Of a stretch of 44,246 nucleotides of DNA, positions 7,269 to 16,123 are shown piece after piece. This DNA is from Gemmatimonadota bacterium. GTDB taxonomy: Bacteria > Latescibacterota > UBA2968. Numbering within the stretch: position 1 is the first letter of the stretch; the number at the start of each line of letters is the position of its first letter. A program made the translations under genes and the position numbers. The stretch spans positions 1-44,246 of the forward strand of contig JAPPAB010000137.1 in assembly GCA_026705765.1 (NCBI GenBank). Reading direction: 5' to 3'. Below the pieces are notes generated by a model. That model did not search any database and had not been told where the DNA came from. It worked only from the letters and a program-made list of their open reading frames with translations.

Positions 7269-9551
7269 ATGAAACTCTGGTATAACGAACCAGCGGAAGA
7301 TTGGAATCACGCCTTGCCCGTGGGGGCTGGGAAACTCGGCGCCATGGTATTTGGTGGGGTGAGCAATGAACGCATACAAATGAACGAAGACTCGATCTGG
7401 GCGGGACCTCCCGTACCCAAATCACCGCCGGGCGCGCAACAGGTCGTCGCACGCGCGCGTCAACTGCTCTTTGAAGGCCAATACACAGAAGCGCAGGACC
7501 TCGTGCAAGAAGGTGTCATGGGAGAACGCATAGTACCGCGCAGCTACCAGACATTGGGCGACTTGCTCATCGAGCAAAGCGGTGTCGAACAACACACCGA
7601 TTACCGCCGCGAACTCTCGCTAAACTCTGCAATCGCCACAACGCGATGGAATGCAAATGGCGTCGCATATCACCGAGAAGTATTCGCCACAGCAATCGAC
7701 CGGGCAATAATCTGTCGCATCGCATCCGACAAAGCAGGCGCAATATCGTGTCGGATAGCTTTTCATCGGGAAGAAAACGCGCAGTGGTCGGGCATATCTG
7801 AAAACACACTCCTCATAACCGGCCGCTCAGGACACGGAGAAACCCATCCCGGCGTGAAATTCTCTGCAGGCATCAAAGCAATTGCCGAAAACGGGCGCAT
7901 CCAGTGTGCCAACGACACCCTCATCATCGAAAATGCAGACGCAGTCACAATAGTCGTCTGCGCCGACACCGACTACAACTTTGACGACCCCTACACGCCC
8001 CTGACACGCGACCTGAAAACCTCCGCGATATCCACAATCGATAGTGTGCGTCCATATCTCCGCGTAAAACGCGAACACGTTCGGGATCACAACAACTACT
8101 TTAACCGATGCGCCTTCTCTCTCGGAGAAGACAAATACGACAACATCCCCACAGACCACCGCCTCGCCGAATTCGAACACACATCAGACCCCGCGCTCGT
8201 TGCACTCTACTTCAACTTTGGGCGCTACCTCACAATCTGTTGCTCGCGCCCGGGCAGTTTATGCGCCAACCTACAGGGCATCTGGAACCAGGAATACGAA
8301 GCTCCGTGGAACAGCGACTACCACATCAACATCAATATCCAGATGATCTACTGGCTCTGTGAACTCGTCGGCTTGCCCGAATGCCATGAACCGTATTTGG
8401 GATTTTCAAACGCCCTGCGCACAACAGCCCGCCAAACAGCAACAGAAGTCTATGGTTGTCGCGGAACCGCAGCGCATCACACAACAGATGCGTGGCGATT
8501 CACCGACCCATTGGGAAAGGTACAATACGGCATGTGGCCCATGGGCTGTGGATGGAACAGCAGGCACTTTTTGGAACACTGGGATTTCAACGGCTCAGAA
8601 ACATTTCTGCGCGACCAGGCCTGGCCGGTTGTGCGGGATGCCGCCCTGTTCTTCCTCGACTGGTTGGCAGAAGATCCAAAAACCGGCAAACTCGTATCCG
8701 GCCCCTCCTCTTCACCGGAAAACCGCTTCCTCGCACCGGGCACCCAGGACGTATGCAACCTCGTCATGGGACCGAGCATGGACCAGCAAATAATCTGGGA
8801 AACATTCACAAATTGTATGCGCTGTGCCGAGATCCTATCCCTCGACGACCCCATTATCGACGACATAAAAAGCGCACTATCCCGTCTCGCAGAACCGCAA
8901 ATCGGCTCCGATGGACGCCTGATGGAATGGACGGAAGAATTTGAAGAACCAGAACCAGGACACCGGCATATCTCACACATCTACGGCGTATATCCCGGCT
9001 TCCAACTCGTCAACCAACCCGACTTCTTGGCTGCCACGCGCAAAAGCATAGAACACCGCCTCGCACATGGCGGCGGACACACGGGTTGGAGCAGAGCATG
9101 GCTCATCAACGTGTGGGCGCGCTTAAAAGACGCAGATTGCGCCTGGGAAGACGTGCGACAACTACTCATACGCTCGACACTGCCCAACCTATTCGACAAC
9201 CACCCCCCATTTCAGATGGACGGCAACATGGGCGGTGCCGCGGGCATTGTGGAAATGATATTGCAAAGCCATCACAACGCCGTCGAATTACTTCCCGCAC
9301 TGCCAGACGCATGGACAGAAGGCAACGCAGAAGGACTGCGGGCAAGGGGAGGATTTATTGTAGATTTACAATGGAAAAACGGGGAAAAATCCGCGCGCAT
9401 AACTTCCCTATTGGGCAATCCTATCCGCATACAATACAACGGCTCTATACGCGCAGTCAATGACGACCAGGAGGTCATCGCAGAAGGTCAGGGAGAAATC
9501 GCGTTCCAAACCGAAAAAGACAAAAGCTACAACATAGTCATCTCCCAATAA
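7269..9551 (+). CDS. GH95 alpha-L-fucosidase-like glycoside hydrolase
   Basis: A 760-aa protein of glycoside hydrolase family 95 (inverting alpha-1,2-L-fucosidase, some alpha-L-galactosidase). It has the N-terminal beta domain ([18 protein letters not shown]), then the (alpha/alpha)6 barrel. The family's catalytic features are visible: the Asn-x-Asn pair at 354/356 in SDYHININ, a Glu near 553 in [11 protein letters not shown] and Asp651 in [10 protein letters not shown]. Length is normal. There is no signal peptide, so it is probably cytoplasmic and acts on imported oligosaccharides. A GGAGGA box precedes the ATG. It is the only plus-strand gene in its region and its end overlaps the CoA-transferase B gene by 14 bases in convergent orientation. 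Confidence 0.9.
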   Translation: MKLWYNEPAEDWNHALPVGAGKLGAMVFGGVSNERIQMNEDSIWAGPPVPKSPPGAQQVVARARQLLFEGQYTEAQDLVQEGVMGERIVPRSYQTLGDLLIEQSGVEQHTDYRRELSLNSAIATTRWNANGVAYHREVFATAIDRAIICRIASDKAGAISCRIAFHREENAQWSGISENTLLITGRSGHGETHPGVKFSAGIKAIAENGRIQCANDTLIIENADAVTIVVCADTDYNFDDPYTPLTRDLKTSAISTIDSVRPYLRVKREHVRDHNNYFNRCAFSLGEDKYDNIPTDHRLAEFEHTSDPALVALYFNFGRYLTICCSRPGSLCANLQGIWNQEYEAPWNSDYHININIQMIYWLCELVGLPECHEPYLGFSNALRTTARQTATEVYGCRGTAAHHTTDAWRFTDPLGKVQYGMWPMGCGWNSRHFLEHWDFNGSETFLRDQAWPVVRDAALFFLDWLAEDPKTGKLVSGPSSSPENRFLAPGTQDVCNLVMGPSMDQQIIWETFTNCMRCAEILSLDDPIIDDIKSALSRLAEPQIGSDGRLMEWTEEFEEPEPGHRHISHIYGVYPGFQLVNQPDFLAATRKSIEHRLAHGGGHTGWSRAWLINVWARLKDADCAWEDVRQLLIRSTLPNLFDNHPPFQMDGNMGGAAGIVEMILQSHHNAVELLPALPDAWTEGNAEGLRARGGFIVDLQWKNGEKSARITSLLGNPIRIQYNGSIRAVNDDQEVIAEGQGEIAFQTEKDKSYNIVISQ

Positions 9552-10305
9552 TCAAACCATCGGGATCGACCTCATCGCGCAAAATGCACAACTCCGCTTC
9601 CGTGGGCGGCACCGTCTCTTCGACCTCAACCACCTGACCCAAATCAAACCCGGTATTCTCCTGCACCTGTTCAAACGTCACGCCGGGATGCAAACTCTCG
9701 ACCTGCATCCGACATGTATCTTCATCAAAACGCATCACACCCAAATCCGTAATCACGCGATAGGGTCCCCCGCCTTTGGGCAACCCCGCAGCCTCGCGCG
9801 CCCCCGGCCCAGTCAGAAAACCCGGCGTCGTCAAAAAATCGACCTCCTCCACAAACCGACGGCGATCGTGCTGTGTAATAATCAGCGTGCGCCAGCAAAA
9901 ACTCGCAAAATCATTGGCACCCCCGCTACCCGGAAAACGCACACGCGGTTTTTTGTAATCGCCAATAACCGTAGAATTTAAATTCCCATACGCATCGATC
10001 TGAGCACCGCCCAAAAACGCGTAATCCATCACACCCCGCTGGCACGCCTCCATAATGTCACACATACTCGTCGCCATAAGCGCCCGATGTGTCGTGCGCG
10101 AATCGCCCACAGAAATGGGCATCGCGGGCAACATCGGCGCCAAACCACCCGCCTCAAAAGCCACCAAAAGCCCCGGCGCATGCGTCTTTTGTGCCAGCAT
10201 CGCCGCAGCACACGGCGCCCCCGTACCCACCCCAACGGTCGCCTCATCCTCCAGCAACCGGGACGCCACACAAATCGCCATTTCAACTTCATTGTAATCA
10301 AACAT
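9538..10305 (-). CDS. Family I CoA-transferase subunit B (GctB/IpdB-like)
   Basis: A 255-aa beta subunit of a family I CoA-transferase, closest by pattern to glutaconate CoA-transferase B or the related IpdB hydrolases. It has [16 protein letters not shown] near the N terminus, Glu51 in AFEAGG at the place of the thioester-forming Glu of GctB, and the FLGGAQID and GSGGANDFA segments. The start at 10305 is chosen because the family begins there ([10 protein letters not shown]) and the longer frame is an overlap artefact. Its start overlaps the end of subunit A by 8 bases, which implies coupled translation and a 1:1 complex. The acid substrate is not evident. Confidence 0.8.
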   Translation of the reverse strand: MFDYNEVEMAICVASRLLEDEATVGVGTGAPCAAAMLAQKTHAPGLLVAFEAGGLAPMLPAMPISVGDSRTTHRALMATSMCDIMEACQRGVMDYAFLGGAQIDAYGNLNSTVIGDYKKPRVRFPGSGGANDFASFCWRTLIITQHDRRRFVEEVDFLTTPGFLTGPGAREAAGLPKGGGPYRVITDLGVMRFDEDTCRMQVESLHPGVTFEQVQENTGFDLGQVVEVEETVPPTEAELCILRDEVDPDGLIIGR

Positions 10306-11305
10306 AACCCGCACCCTTACCTTCCAACCTCTGCAACTCCGCCAGCCGCTCTTCCCCGCCGCAAATCTCCAGATAGTCCTCAAAACAATCAACACCATAC
10401 AAATACTTATCCAGAAACGCGCGATATGTCTCCGCATCTTGCTCTGCGTCCAACCACGCTTTGAGATGCACCTCATCCGAGAAATACTCCCCAGCCATAT
10501 TGCCGGGAAACGATCCATAAGGCACATGACACACCGCATCAACACAAAAAGCCGGAATCGCGGTTGCATTGGGATCGCTGCGAATCTCATCTGTACTCAC
10601 AATGCGCTCGGCACTCACAATCACACGTTTAGATGCACGCGACAAATCCCAATCAGCCACCGTAATACCCCGAATGCGGCAATTCCCGAATAAATCACTC
10701 TCGTGCACATGAATAAGCGCCACATCGGGATACAGAGCGGGCACAACCGTCAGCGACTTGCCCGTAAAAGGACACGCGATCTCCTTAGCCGCACTCTCCC
10801 GAAACGTATCCGTCCCCAACATACTGCGAACAGGCACAAAAGGCACACCCGTCGCCGCCGCCCGAAACCGACATGCCAGCGCGTAATTTGTCCACTCACA
10901 CACCTCCACCTCTCCACTCTCCATCAACCGCCGCGCCTGTGCCGACAACCCGCGCGCTTCCAACCCCAAAATATATGCCGCATCCAACCGCGAAAAAATC
11001 TGCTTCCCCGTACGCGTACCCGCCGCCAAAATCTGAAAATCGTGCGTCGTCGTATGACCGGCAAACCCCAGATCCGTTCGCTCCTGCCGCACAACCTCGT
11101 GCAAAAGAGCCGTCGCAATCCTGTTCCCCCCAAACCCGCCAGAAGCCAGATAATCCCCATCGTGCACAAACCGGGCAACAGCATCAGACACAGATATCAG
11201 CTTATCTGTCAACGCGCCCTTCTTCTCTCGAAAAAACGCCCGTGCAACATCTGGATCGGGATCTGTAAACAGCGGTCCCTGGCCTGTATTTTCAGAACTC
11301 GTCAT
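10298..11305 (-). CDS. Family I CoA-transferase subunit A (GctA/IpdA-like)
   Basis: A 335-aa alpha subunit. Recognisable segments are DKLISVSDAVARFVHDGDYLASGG with the GGFGGNRIATALLHE loop, the HTTTHD strand, YPDVALIHVHESD and SAERIVSTDEI, which match GctA/IpdA. IpdAB opens a ring-derived CoA ester in steroid catabolism, whereas GctAB transfers CoA between acids; sequence alone does not decide between them here. ATG at 11305 has a GAGGTGGGA box. It lies 10 bases after the SDR gene and overlaps subunit B, so dehydrogenase plus CoA-transferase likely act in one catabolic route for a hydroxy or keto acid. Confidence 0.8.
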   Translation of the reverse strand: MTSSENTGQGPLFTDPDPDVARAFFREKKGALTDKLISVSDAVARFVHDGDYLASGGFGGNRIATALLHEVVRQERTDLGFAGHTTTHDFQILAAGTRTGKQIFSRLDAAYILGLEARGLSAQARRLMESGEVEVCEWTNYALACRFRAAATGVPFVPVRSMLGTDTFRESAAKEIACPFTGKSLTVVPALYPDVALIHVHESDLFGNCRIRGITVADWDLSRASKRVIVSAERIVSTDEIRSDPNATAIPAFCVDAVCHVPYGSFPGNMAGEYFSDEVHLKAWLDAEQDAETYRAFLDKYLYGVDCFEDYLEICGGEERLAELQRLEGKGAGYV

Positions 11306-11315
11306 TATTCCCACC

Positions 11316-12086
11316 TCAAAGCGCTGTCCAACCGCCATCCACCAGCAGCGTATGCCCTGTAATGAGATCGGCAGCCGGACTCGCCAAAAACACCACCGCA
11401 CCCACCACATCTTCGGGCTGTCCCACGCGCCCCAAAGGAATGCGAGAAAGCAAATCCTCGCGCAACTCTTCATTATCAAACGTCGATTGTGTCAACGGCG
11501 TCAAAATAAACGTCGGACCCACGGCATTCACCGTAATCTGATGGGGTGCCCACTCCACAGCCAACACCCGCGTCAGATTCACCACACCGGCCTTACTCGA
11601 ACAATAAGCCGCCCGCTTGTAATAGCCCACCACCCCATTTTGCGACGCAATATTCACAATTTTGCCACCACCCGTCTCAATCATCGACTGCGCCACGCGC
11701 TGCGACATAAAAAACAACCCCTTCAAATTCACATCCAGCACCCCATCCCAATCCGCCTCTGTCACTTCGAGCGCATCCCTGGGAATATTCACACCCGCAT
11801 TATTCACCAGAACATCAACCCGGCCATAAGTATCGACAACCCGGCTCACCGCAGCATCAATACTCTCCAAATCCGGCAATTCCAACGCCAAGGGCAACGC
11901 CCGCTGCTCCAAATCTTCAACCGCTTCGCACACCTCATCCAGCGCATCGATCTTCTGCGGCACCTCACACACCGCCACATCGGCACCCACCTCAGCCACT
12001 GCCAGTGCAATCGCCCGTCCAATACCCGAACCCGCACCCGTCACCAGCACCACCTTATCATCCAATCGCATACTGGGCAACACCAT
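11316..12086 (-). CDS. Short-chain dehydrogenase/reductase
   Basis: A 256-aa classical SDR. It has the Rossmann motif TGAGSGIG (16-23), NNAG (95-98), Ser148 and the YxxxK pair Tyr161/Lys165 in AAYCSSKAG. The C-terminal VDGG motif is intact. An acidic side chain after the second beta strand (Glu41 in CEVP) points to NAD(H) rather than NADP(H). ATG at 12086 is supported by AAAGGAG eight bases upstream. It heads the CoA-transferase genes and begins 14 bases after the helicase gene, so all may be one transcript. The substrate is unknown; many such SDRs oxidise sugars or hydroxy acids. Confidence 0.9.
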   Translation of the reverse strand: MVLPSMRLDDKVVLVTGAGSGIGRAIALAVAEVGADVAVCEVPQKIDALDEVCEAVEDLEQRALPLALELPDLESIDAAVSRVVDTYGRVDVLVNNAGVNIPRDALEVTEADWDGVLDVNLKGLFFMSQRVAQSMIETGGGKIVNIASQNGVVGYYKRAAYCSSKAGVVNLTRVLAVEWAPHQITVNAVGPTFILTPLTQSTFDNEELREDLLSRIPLGRVGQPEDVVGAVVFLASPAADLITGHTLLVDGGWTAL

Positions 12087-12100
12087 CACGCCCGCTCCTT

Positions 12101-15007
12101 TCACGAAGAAAAAGAAATATTATTCTCCGTATGCCGGCAAGAAATATCATCATCTCCGCGAAAATTCCTACACCCCCAGAAAACCCCATAGCGCCCCTTG
12201 CGCTGAACCATATCCGCGCCACACTTCGGACAAACTGGCAACCATGAATCACAATCGGCATCGAGACATATTTTAAATCGCCCAACGCGCTGCATCGGAT
12301 TGCCACACTGTTGACATCCGCTCTCAGTATGATTGCACAACGGATAATTGCTACAACCGTAAAACGACTTTCCCTGCACGGCAACAAGCGTACCCGTCTT
12401 GCACTTCACACAGCGAATGCGCTCAAAAAACGCCTGTTCCAAACGGGTCTCAAAATCGTCCAGCGCCAGCGGATATTTATTCTTCAACAACTCGACCAAA
12501 AACTCAGAAGCATTCGCCATATCCCCAATCAAATACACGCGCTGTTTGGCGCGCGTCAGCGCAACATAAAACAAACGGCGCTCCTCCGAATGTGGAAAAG
12601 GATCTAACGCGGGCAACAACGCCTCGAGCAAAGAATGCGAAGTCTTCTGCGAAGGAAAACCGTACTGACCGCGTTCAAGCCCCAGCACCACCACATAATC
12701 CGCCTCCAAACCCTTCGCACCGTGAACGGTATTACACGCAATAGACAAAGAAGGGAACCGCTTCCTCAACATCATCATCTGCGTGTCATTGGGCAAGTTA
12801 AAACGAAACCTGCCCAACAAATAAACCGAACTACCCTCTTCCGCCCGCTCGGCGACATGCGCCAGCACACGATCCAACCGATCGTCAAGATCCGCCTCTG
12901 AACCGCGACGCCTCTTCTCGCGCAACAGTGAAACCGCGGGATAATTTACCATCGCGTGCGTAGTCAACGCCTTCTTAACCTGAGCCGGATTCTCAATCAC
13001 AAACCGGGAAGCAACATCGCAAATACTATTATTAAACCGAAAAGTCTTATCCAGCACCGTAATTTTAGTCGCCCCAAACCTCGCCTCAAAATCCGTAGTA
13101 AACCGAATATCACTACCCGTAAAGCGATAAATCGACTGCCAATCATCGCCCACGCAAAACAGAGAACACGCACCAACAGACTCTCTCAGCGCCCGGACCA
13201 ACCGCGCACGCGGCTCGGAAATATCCTGAAACTCATCCACCAGAATGTACCGCCAGGGCGAAACAAAGCGACCACATTGCACATACGCGATTGCCCTGCC
13301 AATCATATCGTCAAAATCAATGTGCTTATTTTCTTTCAAAAATGCTTCATACTTCTCATAAATCGGCACCACAATTTTCAAAGCCTGCTGCTGAGCCAGA
13401 CTCAGATCGTCGCCCTGAACAAACTCTGTCCACGGTTGATCTGGACGAGGCAAATGGCTCTTATACCGCCTCAACAAATCTGCGAGCAACGGAGTCAAAT
13501 CGCGAATCGCCCCAAACTCCCTCAGCGTATCCAGCATCTCATCTGTCGAACGCGGATTAAATTGTACCCCGGCCTGTATTAATTTTTCCTGCAAGCCAAT
13601 TAGCAAGCGACCTTCGGAATATTCGTAGTGAAAGGTCTCAATCAAGCGCGTCTCGTACTTCTCGTGAACTCCGCGCTTCCATTCCATCCCCGCGTGATAC
13701 TTCTTCTTCTCCACATAAGGCGCCGTATTCCCATCGCGGTCTATACCAAAGTGCTCCAGATAAATACCGTAATCTGGAAGATAAAAATCGGGTTGATATT
13801 GCCGATACTCTGGACTCCTCGTCTCATGCTCATAATCAGCCTCGTATCGATACGCCACCCCCAGCATAAACAGATGATTGGCAATCCACAACTCACCCAA
13901 ACCCTTTACCATCTCCCCCTTCAAGGTGCGAATCTCATTCGCAAAAATATATTCAAAGTACTCCCCCTGGGTTTTAAAATCAAAGGGATTGACCTCCTGA
14001 TACCTGTAATAACCCAGATAATCCAGAACCCATTGTCTATAGGTCGGAATCGCGAGCAACGCCTCAAACCACCCATCGACATGCTTCTCAAGCAACGCGC
14101 CATCTGTTGCCAGAGGAGAAATCGAAGGCTGCACCTTCTCGACCGAAGCAATAATATCCTTGCCCAACTTGTGAAACGTACTCGCAACAACACCTTTCTT
14201 ATCCACGCGCTCATCCAGCCGCTCCTGCATCTCTCGTGCCGCCTTATTCGCAAAAGCCAGCATAAGAATCTCATCGGGCCGTGCCTGCCCGCTCTCAACC
14301 AAAAAACCCGCACGCCCCACCATCGCACTCGTCTTGCCAGTACCCGCACCAGCCAGCACCAGATTATTGTCCTCGTCTATCACACAGGCATCGCGCTGGC
14401 TCTCGCTCAGCGGATTGCTCTCCACCCCATCAAAAAAGGTCGAAAACGCTTCTTTGAGGCGCTTGACATACTGCGCGCGAAAATCTTCCACCTCTTGATC
14501 GCCCCAGTGCGCCACCTCCTGCACCAGCGTAAAATCGGCATGGCGCTTGCGATCCAAATACCCTACCGCCGGCACCATGCGAAACTGATCGAGCATATCC
14601 TGCGCCATCGCTTTTACCTTCAACAAACGGGAACTGCGCAGATAACCTTCATCCAGCAATAGATTAATCTCCTCGGCACACCGCCGCACCTCTGACGCGA
14701 ACTTTTGAGACTCCTCCAACCAATACCAATAATCCTCCAACCAGTCGAAAAATCCCTCCACCTCTGATTTGCCCAACCCCTTCAGCCGCTCCTCTCCGCG
14801 ATCCGTCGGCAACACCAGTTCAAAAAACAGCCTCCCCCGGTGTAATACATCTTCTCGCGTCAAATTTTCAGCGCATAAGGCAAAGCGTTTGCCCCCGCCC
14901 CTCTCCAAAATCAGACTATCAGATGAAATTAAAATCGTTGCCGTCCTCGCGCCCAAAAGACGCATCATCCAATGCGGGGTAATACTTTTGTTCTCAAGTG
15001 TATTCAT
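12101..15007 (-). CDS. UvrD-superfamily (helicase IV-like) DNA helicase with nuclease-like insert and zinc ribbons
   Basis: A 968-aa SF1 helicase of the HelD/helicase IV type. Walker A AGAGTGKT is at 219-226, FANKAAREMQERL follows, and the Walker B region reads ILVDEFQDIS. The motif near VHGAKGLEADYVVVLG and the final FYVALTRAKQRVYLIGD are standard UvrD motifs V and VI. Inside domain 1B (about 380-430) is a PD-(D/E)XK-like stretch, QPDFYLPDYGIYLEHFG, known from this helicase group. The last 104 residues hold topoisomerase-type zinc ribbons (CVKC, CSNYPLC, CQQC, CPKC). It probably acts in DNA repair or recombination. Length agrees with the family once the insert and ribbons are counted. Confidence 0.85.
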   Translation of the reverse strand: MNTLENKSITPHWMMRLLGARTATILISSDSLILERGGGKRFALCAENLTREDVLHRGRLFFELVLPTDRGEERLKGLGKSEVEGFFDWLEDYWYWLEESQKFASEVRRCAEEINLLLDEGYLRSSRLLKVKAMAQDMLDQFRMVPAVGYLDRKRHADFTLVQEVAHWGDQEVEDFRAQYVKRLKEAFSTFFDGVESNPLSESQRDACVIDEDNNLVLAGAGTGKTSAMVGRAGFLVESGQARPDEILMLAFANKAAREMQERLDERVDKKGVVASTFHKLGKDIIASVEKVQPSISPLATDGALLEKHVDGWFEALLAIPTYRQWVLDYLGYYRYQEVNPFDFKTQGEYFEYIFANEIRTLKGEMVKGLGELWIANHLFMLGVAYRYEADYEHETRSPEYRQYQPDFYLPDYGIYLEHFGIDRDGNTAPYVEKKKYHAGMEWKRGVHEKYETRLIETFHYEYSEGRLLIGLQEKLIQAGVQFNPRSTDEMLDTLREFGAIRDLTPLLADLLRRYKSHLPRPDQPWTEFVQGDDLSLAQQQALKIVVPIYEKYEAFLKENKHIDFDDMIGRAIAYVQCGRFVSPWRYILVDEFQDISEPRARLVRALRESVGACSLFCVGDDWQSIYRFTGSDIRFTTDFEARFGATKITVLDKTFRFNNSICDVASRFVIENPAQVKKALTTHAMVNYPAVSLLREKRRRGSEADLDDRLDRVLAHVAERAEEGSSVYLLGRFRFNLPNDTQMMMLRKRFPSLSIACNTVHGAKGLEADYVVVLGLERGQYGFPSQKTSHSLLEALLPALDPFPHSEERRLFYVALTRAKQRVYLIGDMANASEFLVELLKNKYPLALDDFETRLEQAFFERIRCVKCKTGTLVAVQGKSFYGCSNYPLCNHTESGCQQCGNPMQRVGRFKICLDADCDSWLPVCPKCGADMVQRKGRYGVFWGCRNFRGDDDISCRHTENNISFSS

Positions 15008-15030
15008 CAGTATCTCAATTAAAAAAAGAA

Positions 15031-15058
15031 AAAGTCTCCTTACTTCGGAGACTTTTTT
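15031..15058. terminator. Rho-independent terminator upstream of the helicase gene
   Basis: AAAGTCTCC (15031-15039) pairs perfectly with GGAGACTTT (15047-15055) around a 7-base loop, with T-runs on both strands. It lies between the clpP gene and the helicase gene. It could end a clpP transcript reading through the repeat region, and it separates the helicase operon from what lies upstream. Confidence 0.65.
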
Positions 15059-15130
15059 AAAAAATAGATGCGGTGTACATAATTCCTACTGTTGTGGTAT
15101 AAATAGAGTTTTTCTATATATTTCCTTTTC

Positions 15131-15310
15131 ATGCCTTCGGCGACTTCATTTTTTTGCGCGCCCAAAAAAATGAAGCAAAAAAAGGGCGCCCCTGCGGGGG
15201 GCTTGCACAGCGCAAAGCGTTTTTGTGATAATACGCCATGCTGTGGCCTGCACAGTTGGGATACCATAAGGATGCCCGCTGCGAGACGGACTTGCGCGCT
15301 GTGCATAATG
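15131..15310. repeat. Structured intergenic repeat-like element
   Basis: This sits in the 340-base gene-free stretch 15061-15400. It contains a perfect 12-bp inverted repeat (CTTCATTTTTTT at 15144-15155 with its complement at 15164-15175) around GCGCGCCC. A second pairing GCGCCC/GGGCGC overlaps it. A C-rich/G-rich hairpin lies at about 15186-15202. The arm GCACAGCGCAAAG near 15206 is nearly complementary to CTTGCGCGCTGTGC near 15290. Both strands have open frames of 60-90 codons of low-complexity composition that match no family. The layout suggests a dispersed non-coding element (REP/MITE-like) rather than a gene. Copies elsewhere in the genome cannot be checked here. Confidence 0.5.
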
Positions 15311-15400
15311 GCTTTGATTGATGGCGTTTTGTGAGGGTGTGTTTTTGTGAGGGCTTATCTGAAGTACTGCGCAACATAAATTCTTAATTTTTAATTGCCT

Positions 15401-16012
15401 TCACTCACCTATCTCATCAAACCCATTCACAACCCGGCTGATCAACCCGTATTCCACAGCCTCATCGGGACTCATCCAATAATCTCGATCCGTATCTTCC
15501 TCAATCTTTTCAAGTGGCTGACCGGTCTCATCGGCATACATCTCGTTAATCTTCTTCTTAATCTTCACGACCTCCTCAGCCGTGCGTCGCACATCTTCAG
15601 CCACCCCTTGAAACCGCATTGAGGGCTGATGAATCATAAGGCGAGAATTTGGCAAAGCCAGCCGATCTGCCTTATCTGCCGCCATCATAATCACCGTCGC
15701 CGCACTGGCTGACAGACCCGCACTGATAATTTTTACTCTGGGGCGGATAAACCGAATCATATCGTAAATCGCAAACCCATCGTACACACTACCGCCGGGC
15801 GAATTAATAAAAATTTTAATCGGTTCTTCTGGATCTTCATGATCCAAAAACAGCAACTGCGCCGTCACCTTAGCCGTCAATTTGTGATCCACGGGATCGG
15901 AAATCAAAATCGTACGCGCATCTATCAGTCCCTTGTTCAAAATACCGTTCTTCGACGCGCCGTCTTCCTCTTTATCCTCATCCTCGAGGATCACATCGTC
16001 CTCAAAAATCAT
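15401..16012 (-). CDS. clpP: ATP-dependent Clp protease proteolytic subunit
   Basis: A 203-aa ClpP. The catalytic triad is in place: Ser103 in ISAGLSASAA, His128 in MIHQPS and Asp177 in TDRDYWMS. FINSPGGSVYDG (69-80) forms the substrate and oxyanion loop. The active-site serine loop reads GLSASAA rather than the commoner GMAASMG or GQAAS, as in divergent ClpP paralogues. The first 18 residues are strongly acidic (EDEDKEEDG), which is unusual because this region lines the axial pore. ATG at 16012 has a GGAGG box six bases upstream; the frame extends to a TTG at 16024. No clpX or tig gene is adjacent, so this may be a second, specialised ClpP. Confidence 0.9.
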   Translation of the reverse strand: MIFEDDVILEDEDKEEDGASKNGILNKGLIDARTILISDPVDHKLTAKVTAQLLFLDHEDPEEPIKIFINSPGGSVYDGFAIYDMIRFIRPRVKIISAGLSASAATVIMMAADKADRLALPNSRLMIHQPSMRFQGVAEDVRRTAEEVVKIKKKINEMYADETGQPLEKIEEDTDRDYWMSPDEAVEYGLISRVVNGFDEIGE

Positions 16013-16123
16013 CCAATCCTCCAAAAAATAAAATCAAAAAACTCGTTATAACCAATGGCTCAATTTATCCTATATCCCCATTTGAGTCAAGAGGCTTGCT
16101 ATTAATTTTTTCTCTCCAAACGC

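Noticed and set aside
10306-10590. N-terminal extension of CoA-transferase subunit B
   Set aside because: It overlaps subunit A in another frame and is Arg/Trp-rich; the family start is MFDYNEVEM with the normal 8-base overlap.
11352-12191. 279-codon plus-strand frame opposite the SDR gene
   Set aside because: His/Arg/Gln-rich antisense shadow of a gene with complete SDR motifs.
15040-15334. Two overlapping open frames, one per strand, in the helicase-clpP gap
   Set aside because: Low-complexity composition, no ribosome site, and the DNA is explained better by nested inverted repeats and a terminator.
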